This document shows positions 34,170 to 43,060 of a stretch of DNA of 64,000 nt, in pieces. Where the stretch lies: the NCBI GenBank assembly GCA_041695085.1, contig JBGFRO010000006.1, positions 159,093 through 223,092 on the forward strand, given 5' to 3'. This stretch comes from DYFT01 sp041695085. Lineage in GTDB: Bacteria; Bacteroidota; Ignavibacteria; UBA10030. The stretch's first letter is position 1, and each line of letters opens with the position of its first letter. The notes below the pieces were generated by a model. The model did no database searches. It saw nothing but the letters and a program-made list of their open reading frames with translations, and was not told the origin of the DNA. A program made the position numbers and the translations under genes.

Positions 34170-35312
34170 ATGGAAACGGTACTTCTTGTTGCTCTCATCA
34201 TTCTTGTTGGATTTATCGCGTTCGCCCTTTTCAAACGAGAGTCCGGCACCTCGTCTGAATCCGCTCTGCTGGTTCAACAGCAAATGGACAGCCTTCGCGC
34301 GGAAGTGAATCAGAGTCTTAAGAACACGGCAGACACTTTGGGTGGTGCACTCAAGAGCACGCAAGACGCGATGTTCCAGAGCTTGAAGATGACGACGGAG
34401 ACGGTCAATAACCAACTGAGCGTGGTGACACAGCAGTTATCGAACGTAACGCAACAGCTTCAAAACAACACGGGTCAGATGGGTTCGCGGCTCGATAATG
34501 CCGCGCGCGTCATACAGGATGTTCAAAACAAACTGGGAGAGCTCGGCCAGGCCACGCAGGAGATCAAGGAGCTTGGTCAGAGTGTCTCGAAATTGGAAGA
34601 GATGCTGAAAGCACCGAAACTGCGGGGTGGATTGGGTGAACTGTTGTTAGAAGATTTGCTGAAGCAGGTGCTTCCGGCCGGAGCGTACACGACACAGTTC
34701 CGTTTCCGCAATGGACAGGCCGTTGATGCGGTGATTCACACCGCAGGAGGGATGGTGCCGGTTGATTCAAAATTCCCGCTGGAAAATTTCCAGAAGATGA
34801 TCGACGCGAAATCGGAACAGGAGAAGAAAACGGCCCTTCGGCTCTTTCGAACCGACGTCAAGAAGCACGTTGATGCAATTGCGGAGAAGTATATCGTACC
34901 GGATGAAGGGACGTTTGATTTTGCATTAATGTACATCCCTGCTGAGAACATCTACTACGAGACCATCATCAAAGATGAATCGTTTCCCGATGAAGATGGT
35001 CTCTACGCGTATGCGGCAAAGAAGCGGGTTGTTCCCGTATCACCCAACAGCTTTTACGCGCATTTGAGAGTGATAGCGCTCGGCTTAAAGGGATTGCAGA
35101 TTGAGCGAAGCGCGAAGGAAATCTTTCAACACCTTGAACGTTTGGGTTCAGAGTTGCAGAAGTTCACCGACGTGTTCGAAACGCTCGGCACCCAGCTCAA
35201 CAACGCCAGGAATAATTACGAAAAGGCCGATAAGCAGCTCTCCAATCTTTCGGAAAAATTCCGCTCCCTGCAATCCACTCCCGATCTCACAGGCCAGCGG
35301 CGGCTCGAGTGA
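34170..35312 (+). CDS. rmuC: DNA recombination protein RmuC homologue
   Basis: 380 residues: N-terminal membrane helix (3-20), a long coiled coil (about 30-145, rich in Gln, Asn and Ser), then the RmuC nuclease-like domain (LRGGLGELLLEDLLKQVLP, VDSKFPLENFQ, DFALMYIPAENIYYETI, VVPVSPNSFYAHL). RmuC limits inversions between short repeats in E. coli; its reaction is not proven. The 187 bases before it hold nothing I can support. It has a strong terminator shared with the convergent cold-shock gene. Confidence 0.92.
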   Translation: METVLLVALIILVGFIAFALFKRESGTSSESALLVQQQMDSLRAEVNQSLKNTADTLGGALKSTQDAMFQSLKMTTETVNNQLSVVTQQLSNVTQQLQNNTGQMGSRLDNAARVIQDVQNKLGELGQATQEIKELGQSVSKLEEMLKAPKLRGGLGELLLEDLLKQVLPAGAYTTQFRFRNGQAVDAVIHTAGGMVPVDSKFPLENFQKMIDAKSEQEKKTALRLFRTDVKKHVDAIAEKYIVPDEGTFDFALMYIPAENIYYETIIKDESFPDEDGLYAYAAKKRVVPVSPNSFYAHLRVIALGLKGLQIERSAKEIFQHLERLGSELQKFTDVFETLGTQLNNARNNYEKADKQLSNLSEKFRSLQSTPDLTGQRRLE

Positions 35313-35341
35313 TAGCGAGCTGTTGCAGAGTCGTTCACTGA

Positions 35342-35376
35342 AACAAGAAAGCCCCGACGAGCGGGGCTTTCTTGTT
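35342..35376. terminator. bidirectional terminator between rmuC and csp
   Basis: A 15-bp perfect stem (35342-35356 with 35362-35376) with a five-base loop and A/T runs on both sides, suiting both converging genes. Confidence 0.9.
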
Positions 35377-35398
35377 CTATCGGTGCAGAGCTGGATGA

Positions 35399-35602
35399 CT
35401 ACATGCGGACGATATTGTATGCCCGCTTTCCTTTCTGTTCCACTTTGAGTTCGAATTGAACCTTATCGCCTTGGAAGAGGATGTCTCGAAATCCTGTATC
35501 TTTCACGTTGCTTTTGTGAAAGAACACTTCCTCACCCGAATCTGAGATAATGAACCCGAAGCCTTTGGAAGAATTGAAGAACTTGACCTTTCCTTGCTGC
35601 AT
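35399..35602 (-). CDS. cold-shock-domain protein (first copy)
   Basis: 67 residues, a single cold-shock domain that binds single-stranded RNA or DNA. RNP1 is KGFGFI and RNP2 is VFFHKS. Its loop region (NVKDTGFRDILFQGDKV) and basic C-terminus differ from the second copy at 35682, with which it shares under half of its residues by eye, so they are old paralogues. A strong AGGAGGG site precedes the ATG. A terminator at 35633-35667 separates it from the other copy, implying its own promoter. Confidence 0.92.
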   Translation of the reverse strand: MQQGKVKFFNSSKGFGFIISDSGEEVFFHKSNVKDTGFRDILFQGDKVQFELKVEQKGKRAYNIVRM

Positions 35603-35632
35603 AGACCCTCCTCGCTTTTCGTGAGAAACAAA

Positions 35633-35667
35633 AACGCCCCAGGTAGGTAATGGCTATCTGGGGCGTT
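35633..35667 (-). terminator. rho-independent terminator of the second cold-shock gene
   Basis: A 10-bp perfect outer stem (35633-35642 with 35658-35667), followed on the minus strand by five T. Confidence 0.85.
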
Positions 35668-35681
35668 GGGATGGAAGTCGG

Positions 35682-35882
35682 TTAGACTTTCACGACTTTC
35701 GAAGCCTGAAGGCCTTTCGGACCTTGCTGCACTTCGAACTCGACCTGATCGCCCTCGTTCAAGGTCTTGTAGCCTTCGCCGACAATGGCCTTGAAGTGGA
35801 CGAAGACATCTTCGCCGCTTTGACGCGAAATGAAGCCGTATCCCTTGGCTCCGTTAAACCATTTGACCGTTCCTTTTTCCAT
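35682..35882 (-). CDS. cold-shock-domain protein (second copy)
   Basis: 66 residues. MEKGTVKWFNGAKGYGFISR with RNP1 KGYGFI and RNP2 VFVHF is a canonical CspA-type domain, ending LQASKVVKV. ATG 35882 with AAGGAG nine bases ahead fixes the start; a longer in-frame reading to 35954 is not needed. A TACAAT box about 30 bases upstream (35918-35913) could be its -10, but no matching -35 is seen. Confidence 0.93.
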   Translation of the reverse strand: MEKGTVKWFNGAKGYGFISRQSGEDVFVHFKAIVGEGYKTLNEGDQVEFEVQQGPKGLQASKVVKV

Positions 35883-36284
35883 GGAACAATCTCCTTTGAG
35901 GTAAGTTGAAACATTGTACACGAGACAGCAGCCAACTGATTGCCCTACACGCAAACGACACTACAAATTGATTGCGACGCCGGGTCTCGTGTGACGCTCA
36001 AAGGTCACGGAGGAGGACACGGACATGACACTCAACTACGACGTACATGCGTGGCTACGTCTTCCCACTCGTCGATGTACGGAGCGGGACTTAACGGTGT
36101 ACTGTTAATTGCGAGTTCAAGATAGCTCTTTTCCGCACCGGAAGCAACAAGATTTTTGTTCGATCCATCTCGCGCGCCCCGCTTCGCTGTCGAGACTATG
36201 GAATCGTGTCCCGATTTTCTGTACTTTCTTGTCGGTTGTTGCGTTTTTCCGAACGATTTCCCCGAATGGAACCACAGGGAGGTT
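35883..36284. other. divergent intergenic region between csp and pfk
   Basis: 402 bases without a gene I can support. It must hold the promoters of both divergent genes and could include a cold-shock leader RNA for the csp gene. A minus-strand reading near 36032-36150 looks protein-like at its C-terminal end, but I recognise no family in it. Confidence 0.4.
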
Positions 36285-37376
36285 ATGAAGAAACTGAAAC
36301 GAGTTGGAATCTTGACAGGCGGCGGCGATTGCCCCGGCCTGAACGCTGTTATACGAAGCATCGCGAAACCGGCAATGTCTTCCTTTGGATCAACGGTCAT
36401 CGGCATCCTTGACGGATTTGAGGGTTTGGTAGAAGGCAAGATGCGCGAACTTACTCCGCGCGATGTCGGTGGGATCGTCAATTTGGGTGGCACGATCCTC
36501 GGCACATCGAACAAAGGGGACCCGTTCCATTATCCCGTCGAAACCCCGCAAGGAATCGACGTTCTCGATTATTCCGAACACGCGATTCGCAATTACAAGG
36601 ACTGGGAGTTAGACGTGCTGATTGCCATCGGTGGTGATGGGACGATGCACATCGTCGACAAGTTCACCGATCTCGGTTTGAACTTCATCGGAGTACCCAA
36701 AACGATTGACAACGATCTCTCCGCAACGGATGTGACGTTCGGCTACGACTCGGCCCTCACGGTAGCCACCGAAGCTATCGACCGACTTCATACCACCGCT
36801 TCTGCCCACCATCGTGTGATGGTGGTTGAGGTGATGGGACGCTATGCAGGTTGGATTGGGCTTGGCGCTGGACTCGCGGGCGGCGCGGATGTGATCTTGA
36901 TTCCGGAAATCCCGTTCCGTTGGGAGAAGGTGTATGAACATGTCCTGAAGCGGAGCAAGCACGGAAGCCGCTTCAGCATCATCTGCGTTGCCGAGGGGGC
37001 CAAACCGACTGAAGGCGAGCTCGTCGTGCGAGAACAAGACAAACGTCGCACCGATCCTATTCGCCTCGGAGGGATTGGCGAGTTGGTTGGAAAGAAGATC
37101 ATGGAGGCAACGGGATTAGAGACGCGCGTAACTGTTCTCGGACACCTTCAACGAGGGGGCAGCCCAACTCCTTACGACCGCATCCTCGCTTCACGGTTTG
37201 GGTCGAAGGCACTCGAGATTGCGGCGGAGGAAAAATTCGGCCACATGGTGAGCTTGCGGGGAACGGAAATCATCTCCGTCCCGGTCAAAGAGGCGATACT
37301 TAAACTGCGCACCGTTCCACTCGATTCTCAGCTCATCGCTGCAGCAAAAGCGGTCGGAACGGAATTCGGTCAATAA
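36285..37376 (+). CDS. pfkA: 6-phosphofructokinase
   Basis: Phosphorylates fructose-6-phosphate in glycolysis; 363 residues. GGGDCPGLNAVIR at the N-terminus, IGGDGTMHI, PKTIDNDLSATDVTFG, EVMGRYAGWIGL and HLQRGGSPTPYDR are the family motifs. The donor loop has Gly in GGDG (ATP-like), but PKTIDND carries Lys where E. coli PfkA has Gly, so it belongs to the mixed group in which ATP or PPi use cannot be told from sequence. This matters because a pyrophosphatase pump is encoded nearby. AGGGAGG precedes the ATG. Confidence 0.93.
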   Translation: MKKLKRVGILTGGGDCPGLNAVIRSIAKPAMSSFGSTVIGILDGFEGLVEGKMRELTPRDVGGIVNLGGTILGTSNKGDPFHYPVETPQGIDVLDYSEHAIRNYKDWELDVLIAIGGDGTMHIVDKFTDLGLNFIGVPKTIDNDLSATDVTFGYDSALTVATEAIDRLHTTASAHHRVMVVEVMGRYAGWIGLGAGLAGGADVILIPEIPFRWEKVYEHVLKRSKHGSRFSIICVAEGAKPTEGELVVREQDKRRTDPIRLGGIGELVGKKIMEATGLETRVTVLGHLQRGGSPTPYDRILASRFGSKALEIAAEEKFGHMVSLRGTEIISVPVKEAILKLRTVPLDSQLIAAAKAVGTEFGQ

Positions 37377-37378
37377 CG

Positions 37379-38401
37379 ATGCGAGCAGCAGTCGTTGCAA
37401 AATTCGGCGCCCCCGAGGTGATTCAGTTTCTTGACCTCCCCGTGCCCCAACCGGCAGACGATGAGGTTCTCATACGGACAGAGGCAATCGGGATCAATTT
37501 CGCAGATGTTATGGCGAGGTTAGGTGTGTATCCCTCTATCCCCAATCCTCCATTCGTGCCGGGGATTGAGCTTTCTGGAATCGTCGATGCCATCGGTGCT
37601 GAAGTCCGCACGCCGCAAGTGGGCGACCGCGTAATCGCTTTTGTACGGCAAGGCGCGTATGCTGAGTACGTCAAAACTCCTGCAACGTACGTTCGCCGCA
37701 TGCCGGAAGGGATGACATTTGAGGAAGGAGCTGCGTTTGGGGTGGCATACCTTTCGGCCTACCATGGGCTGGCCACGCTGGCACATGTCGGGACGGGTGA
37801 ACGGCTTCTGTTCCATGCTGCGGCGGGAGGAGTGGGCCTGGCCGCACTTCAGTTGTGTAGATTGTGGGGTGTAGAGACGTTTGCGACGGCCAGCGCCGAT
37901 TGGAAGCTTGAAATCGCAAAGTCGCACGGCGCTCAGCATCTGATCAATTACACGGCAAGCGATTTCGAAGACTCGGTGCGTGAGATCATTGGAAAGGAGA
38001 CTCTTGATGTTGTGATGGATTCCGTCGGTGGAAGACTTTTTCGGAAAGGGTGGAGGTTATTGGGTCCGATGGGCCGATATATCCTCTATGGATTTGCCTC
38101 CGTTACCGATCGCAAAACGATCAACAAATGGAAGGCAGCAAGGGAGTTTCTTTCTGTTCCTTTAATTCATCCGCCTTCGCTTGTATCGAAGAACAAATCG
38201 CTCATCGGCTTCAATCTGTACTTTCTGACGGAGAAAGTCGATTACCTTCGAAGCGTGACGGAAAGGCTTTTTTCCATGTACGAGGCCGGAAGTATACGAC
38301 CCGTTATCGGGGCGACGTTCTCTTTTGACCATATTGTAGAAGCACACGCGCTCCTCCAGTCGCGTGAAAGCTACGGCAAAGTCATTGTGTTGATGAGATG
38401 A
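37379..38401 (+). CDS. quinone oxidoreductase-like protein (zinc-free MDR family)
   Basis: 340 residues. GROES-like N-terminal domain (INFADVMARLGVYP, FVPGIELSG) and Rossmann domain (AAAGGVGLAALQL, DVVMDSVGG) without zinc-ligand cysteines, as in NADPH:quinone reductases. The C-terminal NKSLIGFNLYFLTEK is reminiscent of the VAT1/synaptic vesicle group. It starts two bases after pfk and ends one base before aat, so it is co-transcribed, though no functional link is evident. Substrate unknown. Confidence 0.88.
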   Translation: MRAAVVAKFGAPEVIQFLDLPVPQPADDEVLIRTEAIGINFADVMARLGVYPSIPNPPFVPGIELSGIVDAIGAEVRTPQVGDRVIAFVRQGAYAEYVKTPATYVRRMPEGMTFEEGAAFGVAYLSAYHGLATLAHVGTGERLLFHAAAGGVGLAALQLCRLWGVETFATASADWKLEIAKSHGAQHLINYTASDFEDSVREIIGKETLDVVMDSVGGRLFRKGWRLLGPMGRYILYGFASVTDRKTINKWKAAREFLSVPLIHPPSLVSKNKSLIGFNLYFLTEKVDYLRSVTERLFSMYEAGSIRPVIGATFSFDHIVEAHALLQSRESYGKVIVLMR

Positions 38402-39019
38402 ATGGCCATGCGATCGCTCTCCTTCAGCAGGCGGGAGCTTCAACCTGATTTTCTCTTAATGGCGTACTGTAGTGGGTACTTTCCTATGGCAGATCCCCCG
38501 ACAGGGGAGATCGGGTGGTTCTCACCCGATCCGCGCGCGGTCCTCGAACTCGAACGGTTCCATATCCCGAAGAGCCTGAAGCTTGTGTTGAAGAAACGCC
38601 CGTTTGAAATTCGGATCGATACATCATTCGAAGCTGTGATGAGGGGGTGTGCATGGCGGGAAGAGACCTGGATATCAGAAGAGCTCGTGCGGAGCTACGT
38701 TCGACTCAACGACCTTGGTTTCGCCCATAGTGTAGAGTGTTGGAAGGGAGGTGAGTTGGTGGGTGGGCTCTACGGAGTTGCGATTGCAGGAGCATTCTTT
38801 GGCGAATCGATGTTCAGCCGCACTCGTCACGCGTCGAAGGTGGCCCTCGTTGAGCTCGTGCAGCGGTTACGGGAGCGGGGGTACACGCTGCTGGACACAC
38901 AGTACCTCACACCGCATCTCGCGATGTTTGGTGCACGAGAAATTCCTCGTGAAGAATACCTCAAGCGTCTTGAGCAAGCACTTCAACAGCAGTGCACATT
39001 TGTTCCAGAGCGAAAGTGA
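38402..39019 (+). CDS. aat: leucyl/phenylalanyl-tRNA-protein transferase
   Basis: Transfers Leu or Phe from tRNA to N-terminal Arg or Lys of proteins, making N-degrons for ClpS-ClpAP; 205 residues. LLMAYCSGYFPMADPP, GWFSPDPRAVL, WREETWIS, HSVECWKGGELVGGLYGVAI and GESMFSR are the conserved blocks, and DTQYLTPHLAMFGA ends the core. All look intact. It overlaps or abuts its neighbours on both sides. ClpS is encoded 36 kb away in this window. Confidence 0.95.
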   Translation: MAMRSLSFSRRELQPDFLLMAYCSGYFPMADPPTGEIGWFSPDPRAVLELERFHIPKSLKLVLKKRPFEIRIDTSFEAVMRGCAWREETWISEELVRSYVRLNDLGFAHSVECWKGGELVGGLYGVAIAGAFFGESMFSRTRHASKVALVELVQRLRERGYTLLDTQYLTPHLAMFGAREIPREEYLKRLEQALQQQCTFVPERK

Positions 39020-39024
39020 GCAAC

Positions 39025-39936
39025 ATGTCGACTCTCTATCAAGTCCCCGTCATCACGCAGACTGATTTTCCGGATCTGAAGCTGCATCATCGGGGGAAGG
39101 TGAGAGACATTTATGATTTCGGGGACGCGTTGTTGATTGTGGCGACCGATCGAATCTCGGCGTACGATGTCATCATGCCGAATGGGATTCCGTTCAAAGG
39201 AAAGGTGCTGACACAAATCTCGGAGTTCTGGTTCGAAATGATGAAGGATGTCGTTTCGAACCATCTTATTTCCACAATCATCTATGACTTCCCATCGTCC
39301 TGTAAGCCCTATTGGAGGGACCTCGAAGATCGATCGATGTATGTGAAGAAGACGAAGCCGCTTCCCGTGGAATGTGTCGTGCGCGGGTATCTTTCAGGTT
39401 CCGGATGGATCGAGTATCAAAAGTCGCAAAGTGTGTGTGGCGTGCCGTTGCCGGCAGGACTCGTTGAATCCGACAAGCTTCCCGAACCGATCTTCACTCC
39501 AGCCACGAAAGAGGAAGTTGGTACACATGATGAAAACATCTCATTTGATCGGATGGTGGAGATCGTCGGTGCGGAGCGCGCAGAACGGATGAGGACGTAC
39601 TCGTTGGCAATTTATCGACGCGCGGCGGTCTATGCGGAGACGAAGGGGATGATCCTCGCAGATACGAAAATGGAATTTGGCGTCGATGAGCACGGCAACC
39701 TGATCTTGATCGACGAGCTCTTGACGCCCGACTCATCTCGTTTCTGGCCGAAGGATCGCTATAAGCCGGGAAGACCCCAGGAGAGTTTCGATAAGCAATT
39801 TGTGCGTGATTATTTGAATTCGATCAATTTCAACAGAACGCCTCCCGGACCTCGCCTGCCGGAGGAAGTCGTCTTCAAGACGTCGGTGCTCTATCTGGAG
39901 GCCTTGAAGCGACTCAGCGGCAAGACGTTGATGTGA
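39025..39936 (+). CDS. purC: phosphoribosylaminoimidazole-succinocarboxamide synthase
   Basis: SAICAR synthase of de novo purine synthesis; 303 residues, the longer yeast-Ade1-like form rather than the 240-residue E. coli type. HHRGKVRDIYDFGDALLIVA, TDRISAYDV, VECVVRGYLSGSGWIEY, PIFTPATKEE and DEHGNLILIDELLTPDSSRF are diagnostic. It starts five bases after aat with a weak site (GTGAG). No other purine gene is adjacent. Confidence 0.95.
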   Translation: MSTLYQVPVITQTDFPDLKLHHRGKVRDIYDFGDALLIVATDRISAYDVIMPNGIPFKGKVLTQISEFWFEMMKDVVSNHLISTIIYDFPSSCKPYWRDLEDRSMYVKKTKPLPVECVVRGYLSGSGWIEYQKSQSVCGVPLPAGLVESDKLPEPIFTPATKEEVGTHDENISFDRMVEIVGAERAERMRTYSLAIYRRAAVYAETKGMILADTKMEFGVDEHGNLILIDELLTPDSSRFWPKDRYKPGRPQESFDKQFVRDYLNSINFNRTPPGPRLPEEVVFKTSVLYLEALKRLSGKTLM

Positions 39937-39963
39937 GTCGTGGAGGGAAGAAGGAAGGGGAGT

Positions 39964-40383
39964 ATGCAAGAGGGATTCCGAATTCTCGAACATCCAGCCG
40001 ACATCGGAATAGAAGCGAGGGGAGGAAGTCTCAAGGAGGTTTTCGAATTTGCCGCTTTGGGTCTTGTCTCCATCTTGGTGAATCCCGCCACGATCGACCC
40101 AATCGAGCAGCGCATCATCAACATCAAAGCTTCGGATCTTCAGAACCTCCTTGTCAAGTGGCTTTCCGAGGTGTTGTATTTGTACGATGGTGAAGACTTC
40201 CTGACCGCCGATGTGAGCATCGAGCGCTTGAGTCCGACGGGACTCGAAGCGATCGTGACCGGCGAGCCGGTTGATGACCGCAAGCATGAGTTTCGCATGG
40301 ATGTCAAGGCCGTGACATATCACAACCTTAAGATTGTTGAGGGAGACGATTGTTGTTCCCTACAAGTGTTTTTGGATATCTGA
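39964..40383 (+). CDS. archease
   Basis: 139 residues. Archease activates the RNA ligase RtcB by promoting guanylylation and widening NTP use. The family motif HPADIGIEARG, the mid-region LLVKWLSEVLYLYDGEDFL, and the C-terminal VKAVTYHNLKI and FLDI with its Asp are present. ATG 39964 has GGAAGGGGAG just upstream; a GTG 24 bases earlier is unlikely. rtcB follows by 30 bases, the classic pair. Confidence 0.93.
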   Translation: MQEGFRILEHPADIGIEARGGSLKEVFEFAALGLVSILVNPATIDPIEQRIINIKASDLQNLLVKWLSEVLYLYDGEDFLTADVSIERLSPTGLEAIVTGEPVDDRKHEFRMDVKAVTYHNLKIVEGDDCCSLQVFLDI

Positions 40384-40413
40384 AGTCGAATTCTTGGAAA
40401 AGTCAGACACTCT

Positions 40414-41841
40414 ATGCTGCAAAAGTTAGATGATTATCGATATCTCTTGCCCAAGACCTTTCGCGAAGGGATGAAGGTTGAGGGATTGATCTACGCAAAC
40501 GAAGAGCTCATCGGCGCAATTGAGCGCGATCAGACGATGATACAAGTCGCCAACGTCGCTACGCTGCCCGGACTTGTCGGACGCTCGCTTGCCATGCCAG
40601 ATGCACATCAGGGATACGGTTTTCCGATCGGCGGTGTTGCTGCCTCCGACCTTCAAGAGGGGGTCGTATCAGCGGGTGGAGTCGGATTCGACATCAACTG
40701 CGGCGTGCGGCTTCTCGCTTCCCCCTTTCCTCTCGAAGAGGTGAGGCCGAAACTTGATGCGCTGCTCAATCAAATGTTTCGTGATATTCCCTGCGGCACC
40801 GGGCGGAAGGGAGTGATCGGAGGCCTCTCTCCCGAGGAATTGGACAGCGTTCTCGAAAACGGTGCCCACTGGGCCGTGAAGAAAGGGTACGGTTCGCAGG
40901 AGGATCTGGATCACATTGAGGAGACGGGAAAGATTCCGAACGCAGATCCGAATGAGGTCAGTCGGCGTGCAAAGGAACGCGGACGGGATCAACTCGGAAC
41001 GCTCGGCTCAGGAAATCACTTCGCGGAGGTGCAATACGTAGCGGAGGTGTTCGATTTGACTGCAGCTGAGATGTTTGGATTACAGGAAGGTCGCGTCGTT
41101 GTTCTCATCCATACCGGTTCGCGCGGATTAGGTCACCAAGTCTGCACCGATTATCTCGAGATTATGCAAGAGGCGATGAAGAAGTACAACATCGTCATCG
41201 TCGATCGACAACTGGCATGCGTTCCGATTCAATCGCCGGAGGGACAACGATACCTGAAAGCGATGGCAGCGGCGGCCAATTTTGCCTTTGCCAATCGGCA
41301 GATGATTACGCATTGGACGCGTGAGGCGTTTGAACGTGTTTTGGGAAACAAGGATCTCCGGATAGTGTACGATGTCTGCCACAACATAGCGAAGCTAGAG
41401 GAACATAAGGTCGACGGCGCTCGGCGACGCGTGCTTGTTCACCGCAAGGGGGCCACACGGGCATTCCCCCGGCATCGGCCCGAGATTCCCAAGGACTACG
41501 CAGAAGTAGGACAGCCGGTGCTGATTCCGGGTAGCATGGGAACGTGCTCCTACGTCCTGGTGGGCACAGAACGGGCGATGGAGGAAACGTTTGGTTCATC
41601 GTGCCATGGAGCCGGCCGCGCGAAGAGCAGGACTGCCGCGAAGAAGGAAATCACAGCGGAACAACTGGTCCAGGATTTGGAGGCGAAGGGAATTCGCGTT
41701 CGTGGAGCTTCGAAGAGCGGACTGACGGAAGAAAATCCTAACGCATATAAGGATGTGAGTCAGGTAGTGGAGGTGGTTCACAACGCAGGCATCGCGCGAA
41801 AAGTGGCAAAGCTCGTTCCCATCGGCGTCATCAAAGGATGA
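40414..41841 (+). CDS. rtcB: RNA-splicing ligase RtcB
   Basis: Joins RNA 2',3'-cyclic phosphate or 3'-phosphate ends to 5'-OH ends using GTP and manganese; 475 residues. MPDAHQGYGFPIGGVAA, GFDINCGVRL (metal cysteine), GTLGSGNHFAEVQ, HTGSRGLGHQV, YDVCHNIAKLEEH and SSCHGAGR (guanylated His) are all intact. Likely substrates are broken tRNAs or other repaired RNAs; no tRNA introns are evident here. Encoded with its activator archease. Confidence 0.96.
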   Translation: MLQKLDDYRYLLPKTFREGMKVEGLIYANEELIGAIERDQTMIQVANVATLPGLVGRSLAMPDAHQGYGFPIGGVAASDLQEGVVSAGGVGFDINCGVRLLASPFPLEEVRPKLDALLNQMFRDIPCGTGRKGVIGGLSPEELDSVLENGAHWAVKKGYGSQEDLDHIEETGKIPNADPNEVSRRAKERGRDQLGTLGSGNHFAEVQYVAEVFDLTAAEMFGLQEGRVVVLIHTGSRGLGHQVCTDYLEIMQEAMKKYNIVIVDRQLACVPIQSPEGQRYLKAMAAAANFAFANRQMITHWTREAFERVLGNKDLRIVYDVCHNIAKLEEHKVDGARRRVLVHRKGATRAFPRHRPEIPKDYAEVGQPVLIPGSMGTCSYVLVGTERAMEETFGSSCHGAGRAKSRTAAKKEITAEQLVQDLEAKGIRVRGASKSGLTEENPNAYKDVSQVVEVVHNAGIARKVAKLVPIGVIKG

Positions 41842-41890
41842 TGTGAAGATTGTGCCTTCACGGGAACCGGCGTTCCGTATACATCGTTCG

Positions 41891-41919
41891 TTGTAAGTAG
41901 CTCTTCTTCTCACTATATT
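41891..41919 (+). promoter_or_regulatory. candidate promoter for mrp
   Basis: TTGTAA, 17-base spacer, TATATT, 45 bases before the mrp start. Same pattern as at 4176 and 30308. Confidence 0.5.
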
Positions 41920-41963
41920 GTTCACGCTTCTCTTCTACTCATTTCTCATTCTTCGGAGTACGA

Positions 41964-43055
41964 ATGCTTCCATTGACTGAAGAAAACGTTCTCAACTGTC
42001 TCAAACTTGTCCGCGATCCCGATCTTCATCGAGATATCGTCACCTTGGGATTTGTAAAAAATCTCACCATTAAAGGAAAGGACGTCAGTTTTACGCTCCA
42101 ACTGACGACTCCCGCCTGTCCCGTTCGGGATCAGTTCAAAGTTGATTGTGAGAAGGCTATCCGACACAACATCGAGGGGGTTGGTAGGGTCGATATTGAG
42201 ATGACGGCAAACGTTGTTTCTCATTCCGATCGCATCAAGGATACCGTTCTGCCTGGTGTGAAGAATACGGTCGCTGTGGCGAGCGGTAAAGGGGGAGTCG
42301 GTAAATCGACCGTGGCGGTCAATCTGGCCGTTGCACTCGCACTGGACGGTGCGAAGGTTGGTCTGGTGGATGCCGATGTCTATGGTCCCAGCATCCCCTT
42401 GATGTTCGGCGTAAATGAGCGACCGAAAATCTCGCAAAACAAGCTTGTCCCACTTGAGAAGTACGGCGTTAAGATCATGTCAATCGGTTTTTTGGTCGAT
42501 CCGATGCAAGCGGTCATTTGGCGCGGCCCTATGGCGAGCGGAGCTATTAAGCAGTTTATGGGAGACGTAACGTGGGGTGAGCTTGACTACCTCATTTTCG
42601 ATCTACCACCAGGGACAGGAGACATCCAGCTGACCCTCGTGCAGACGATTCCCTTGACCGGTGCGGTGATTGTTACAACGCCTCAGGATGTCGCTCTGGC
42701 AGATGCAAGAAAAGGACTTGTGATGTTTCATAAAGTGAACGTGCCGGTGATGGGAATTGTGGAGAACATGAGCTATTTCATCTGCAGTCATTGTGGACAC
42801 CGCGAGGATATTTTCGACAGCGGGGGAGGCAAGAAGACGGCGGAGTCGCTGGGGGTTCCCTTCTTGGGTGAGATTCCGATCTACACAGGTATCCGTGTTG
42901 GGGGAGACAAAGGCAAGCCCATTGTCGTTGGGGAACCGGATTCGGAGCACGCGCAAATCATTCGCGGCATTGCGCGTAATCTCGCGGCGCAGGTCAGCAT
43001 TCGCAACGTCAACGCTCCCGCCACTCCAAAGGTAGAGATCGTCCTTCCCGTATAA
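41964..43055 (+). CDS. mrp: Mrp/NBP35-family iron-sulfur carrier ATPase
   Basis: 363 residues. N-terminal MIP18-like domain (about 1-85, LKLVRDPDLHRDIVTLGFVK), then a deviant Walker A P-loop SGKGGVGKST (about 107-116), FDLPPGTGDIQLTL, and the CSHC pair (about 272) that binds a bridging cluster in the dimer. It transfers Fe-S clusters to target apoproteins in the cytosol. A NifU-domain gene follows six bases later, supporting a cluster-assembly role. Confidence 0.94.
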   Translation: MLPLTEENVLNCLKLVRDPDLHRDIVTLGFVKNLTIKGKDVSFTLQLTTPACPVRDQFKVDCEKAIRHNIEGVGRVDIEMTANVVSHSDRIKDTVLPGVKNTVAVASGKGGVGKSTVAVNLAVALALDGAKVGLVDADVYGPSIPLMFGVNERPKISQNKLVPLEKYGVKIMSIGFLVDPMQAVIWRGPMASGAIKQFMGDVTWGELDYLIFDLPPGTGDIQLTLVQTIPLTGAVIVTTPQDVALADARKGLVMFHKVNVPVMGIVENMSYFICSHCGHREDIFDSGGGKKTAESLGVPFLGEIPIYTGIRVGGDKGKPIVVGEPDSEHAQIIRGIARNLAAQVSIRNVNAPATPKVEIVLPV

Positions 43056-43060
43056 CCAAT

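Noticed and set aside
36032..36150. Protein-like minus-strand tail between csp and pfk
   Set aside because: Codon use looks plausible, but I cannot name a family or a start, so it stays an unexplained stretch rather than a pseudogene call.
40414..41841. Idea that archease-RtcB marks tRNA intron splicing here
   Set aside because: The only tRNA in the window has no intron, and bacterial RtcB is better known in RNA repair.
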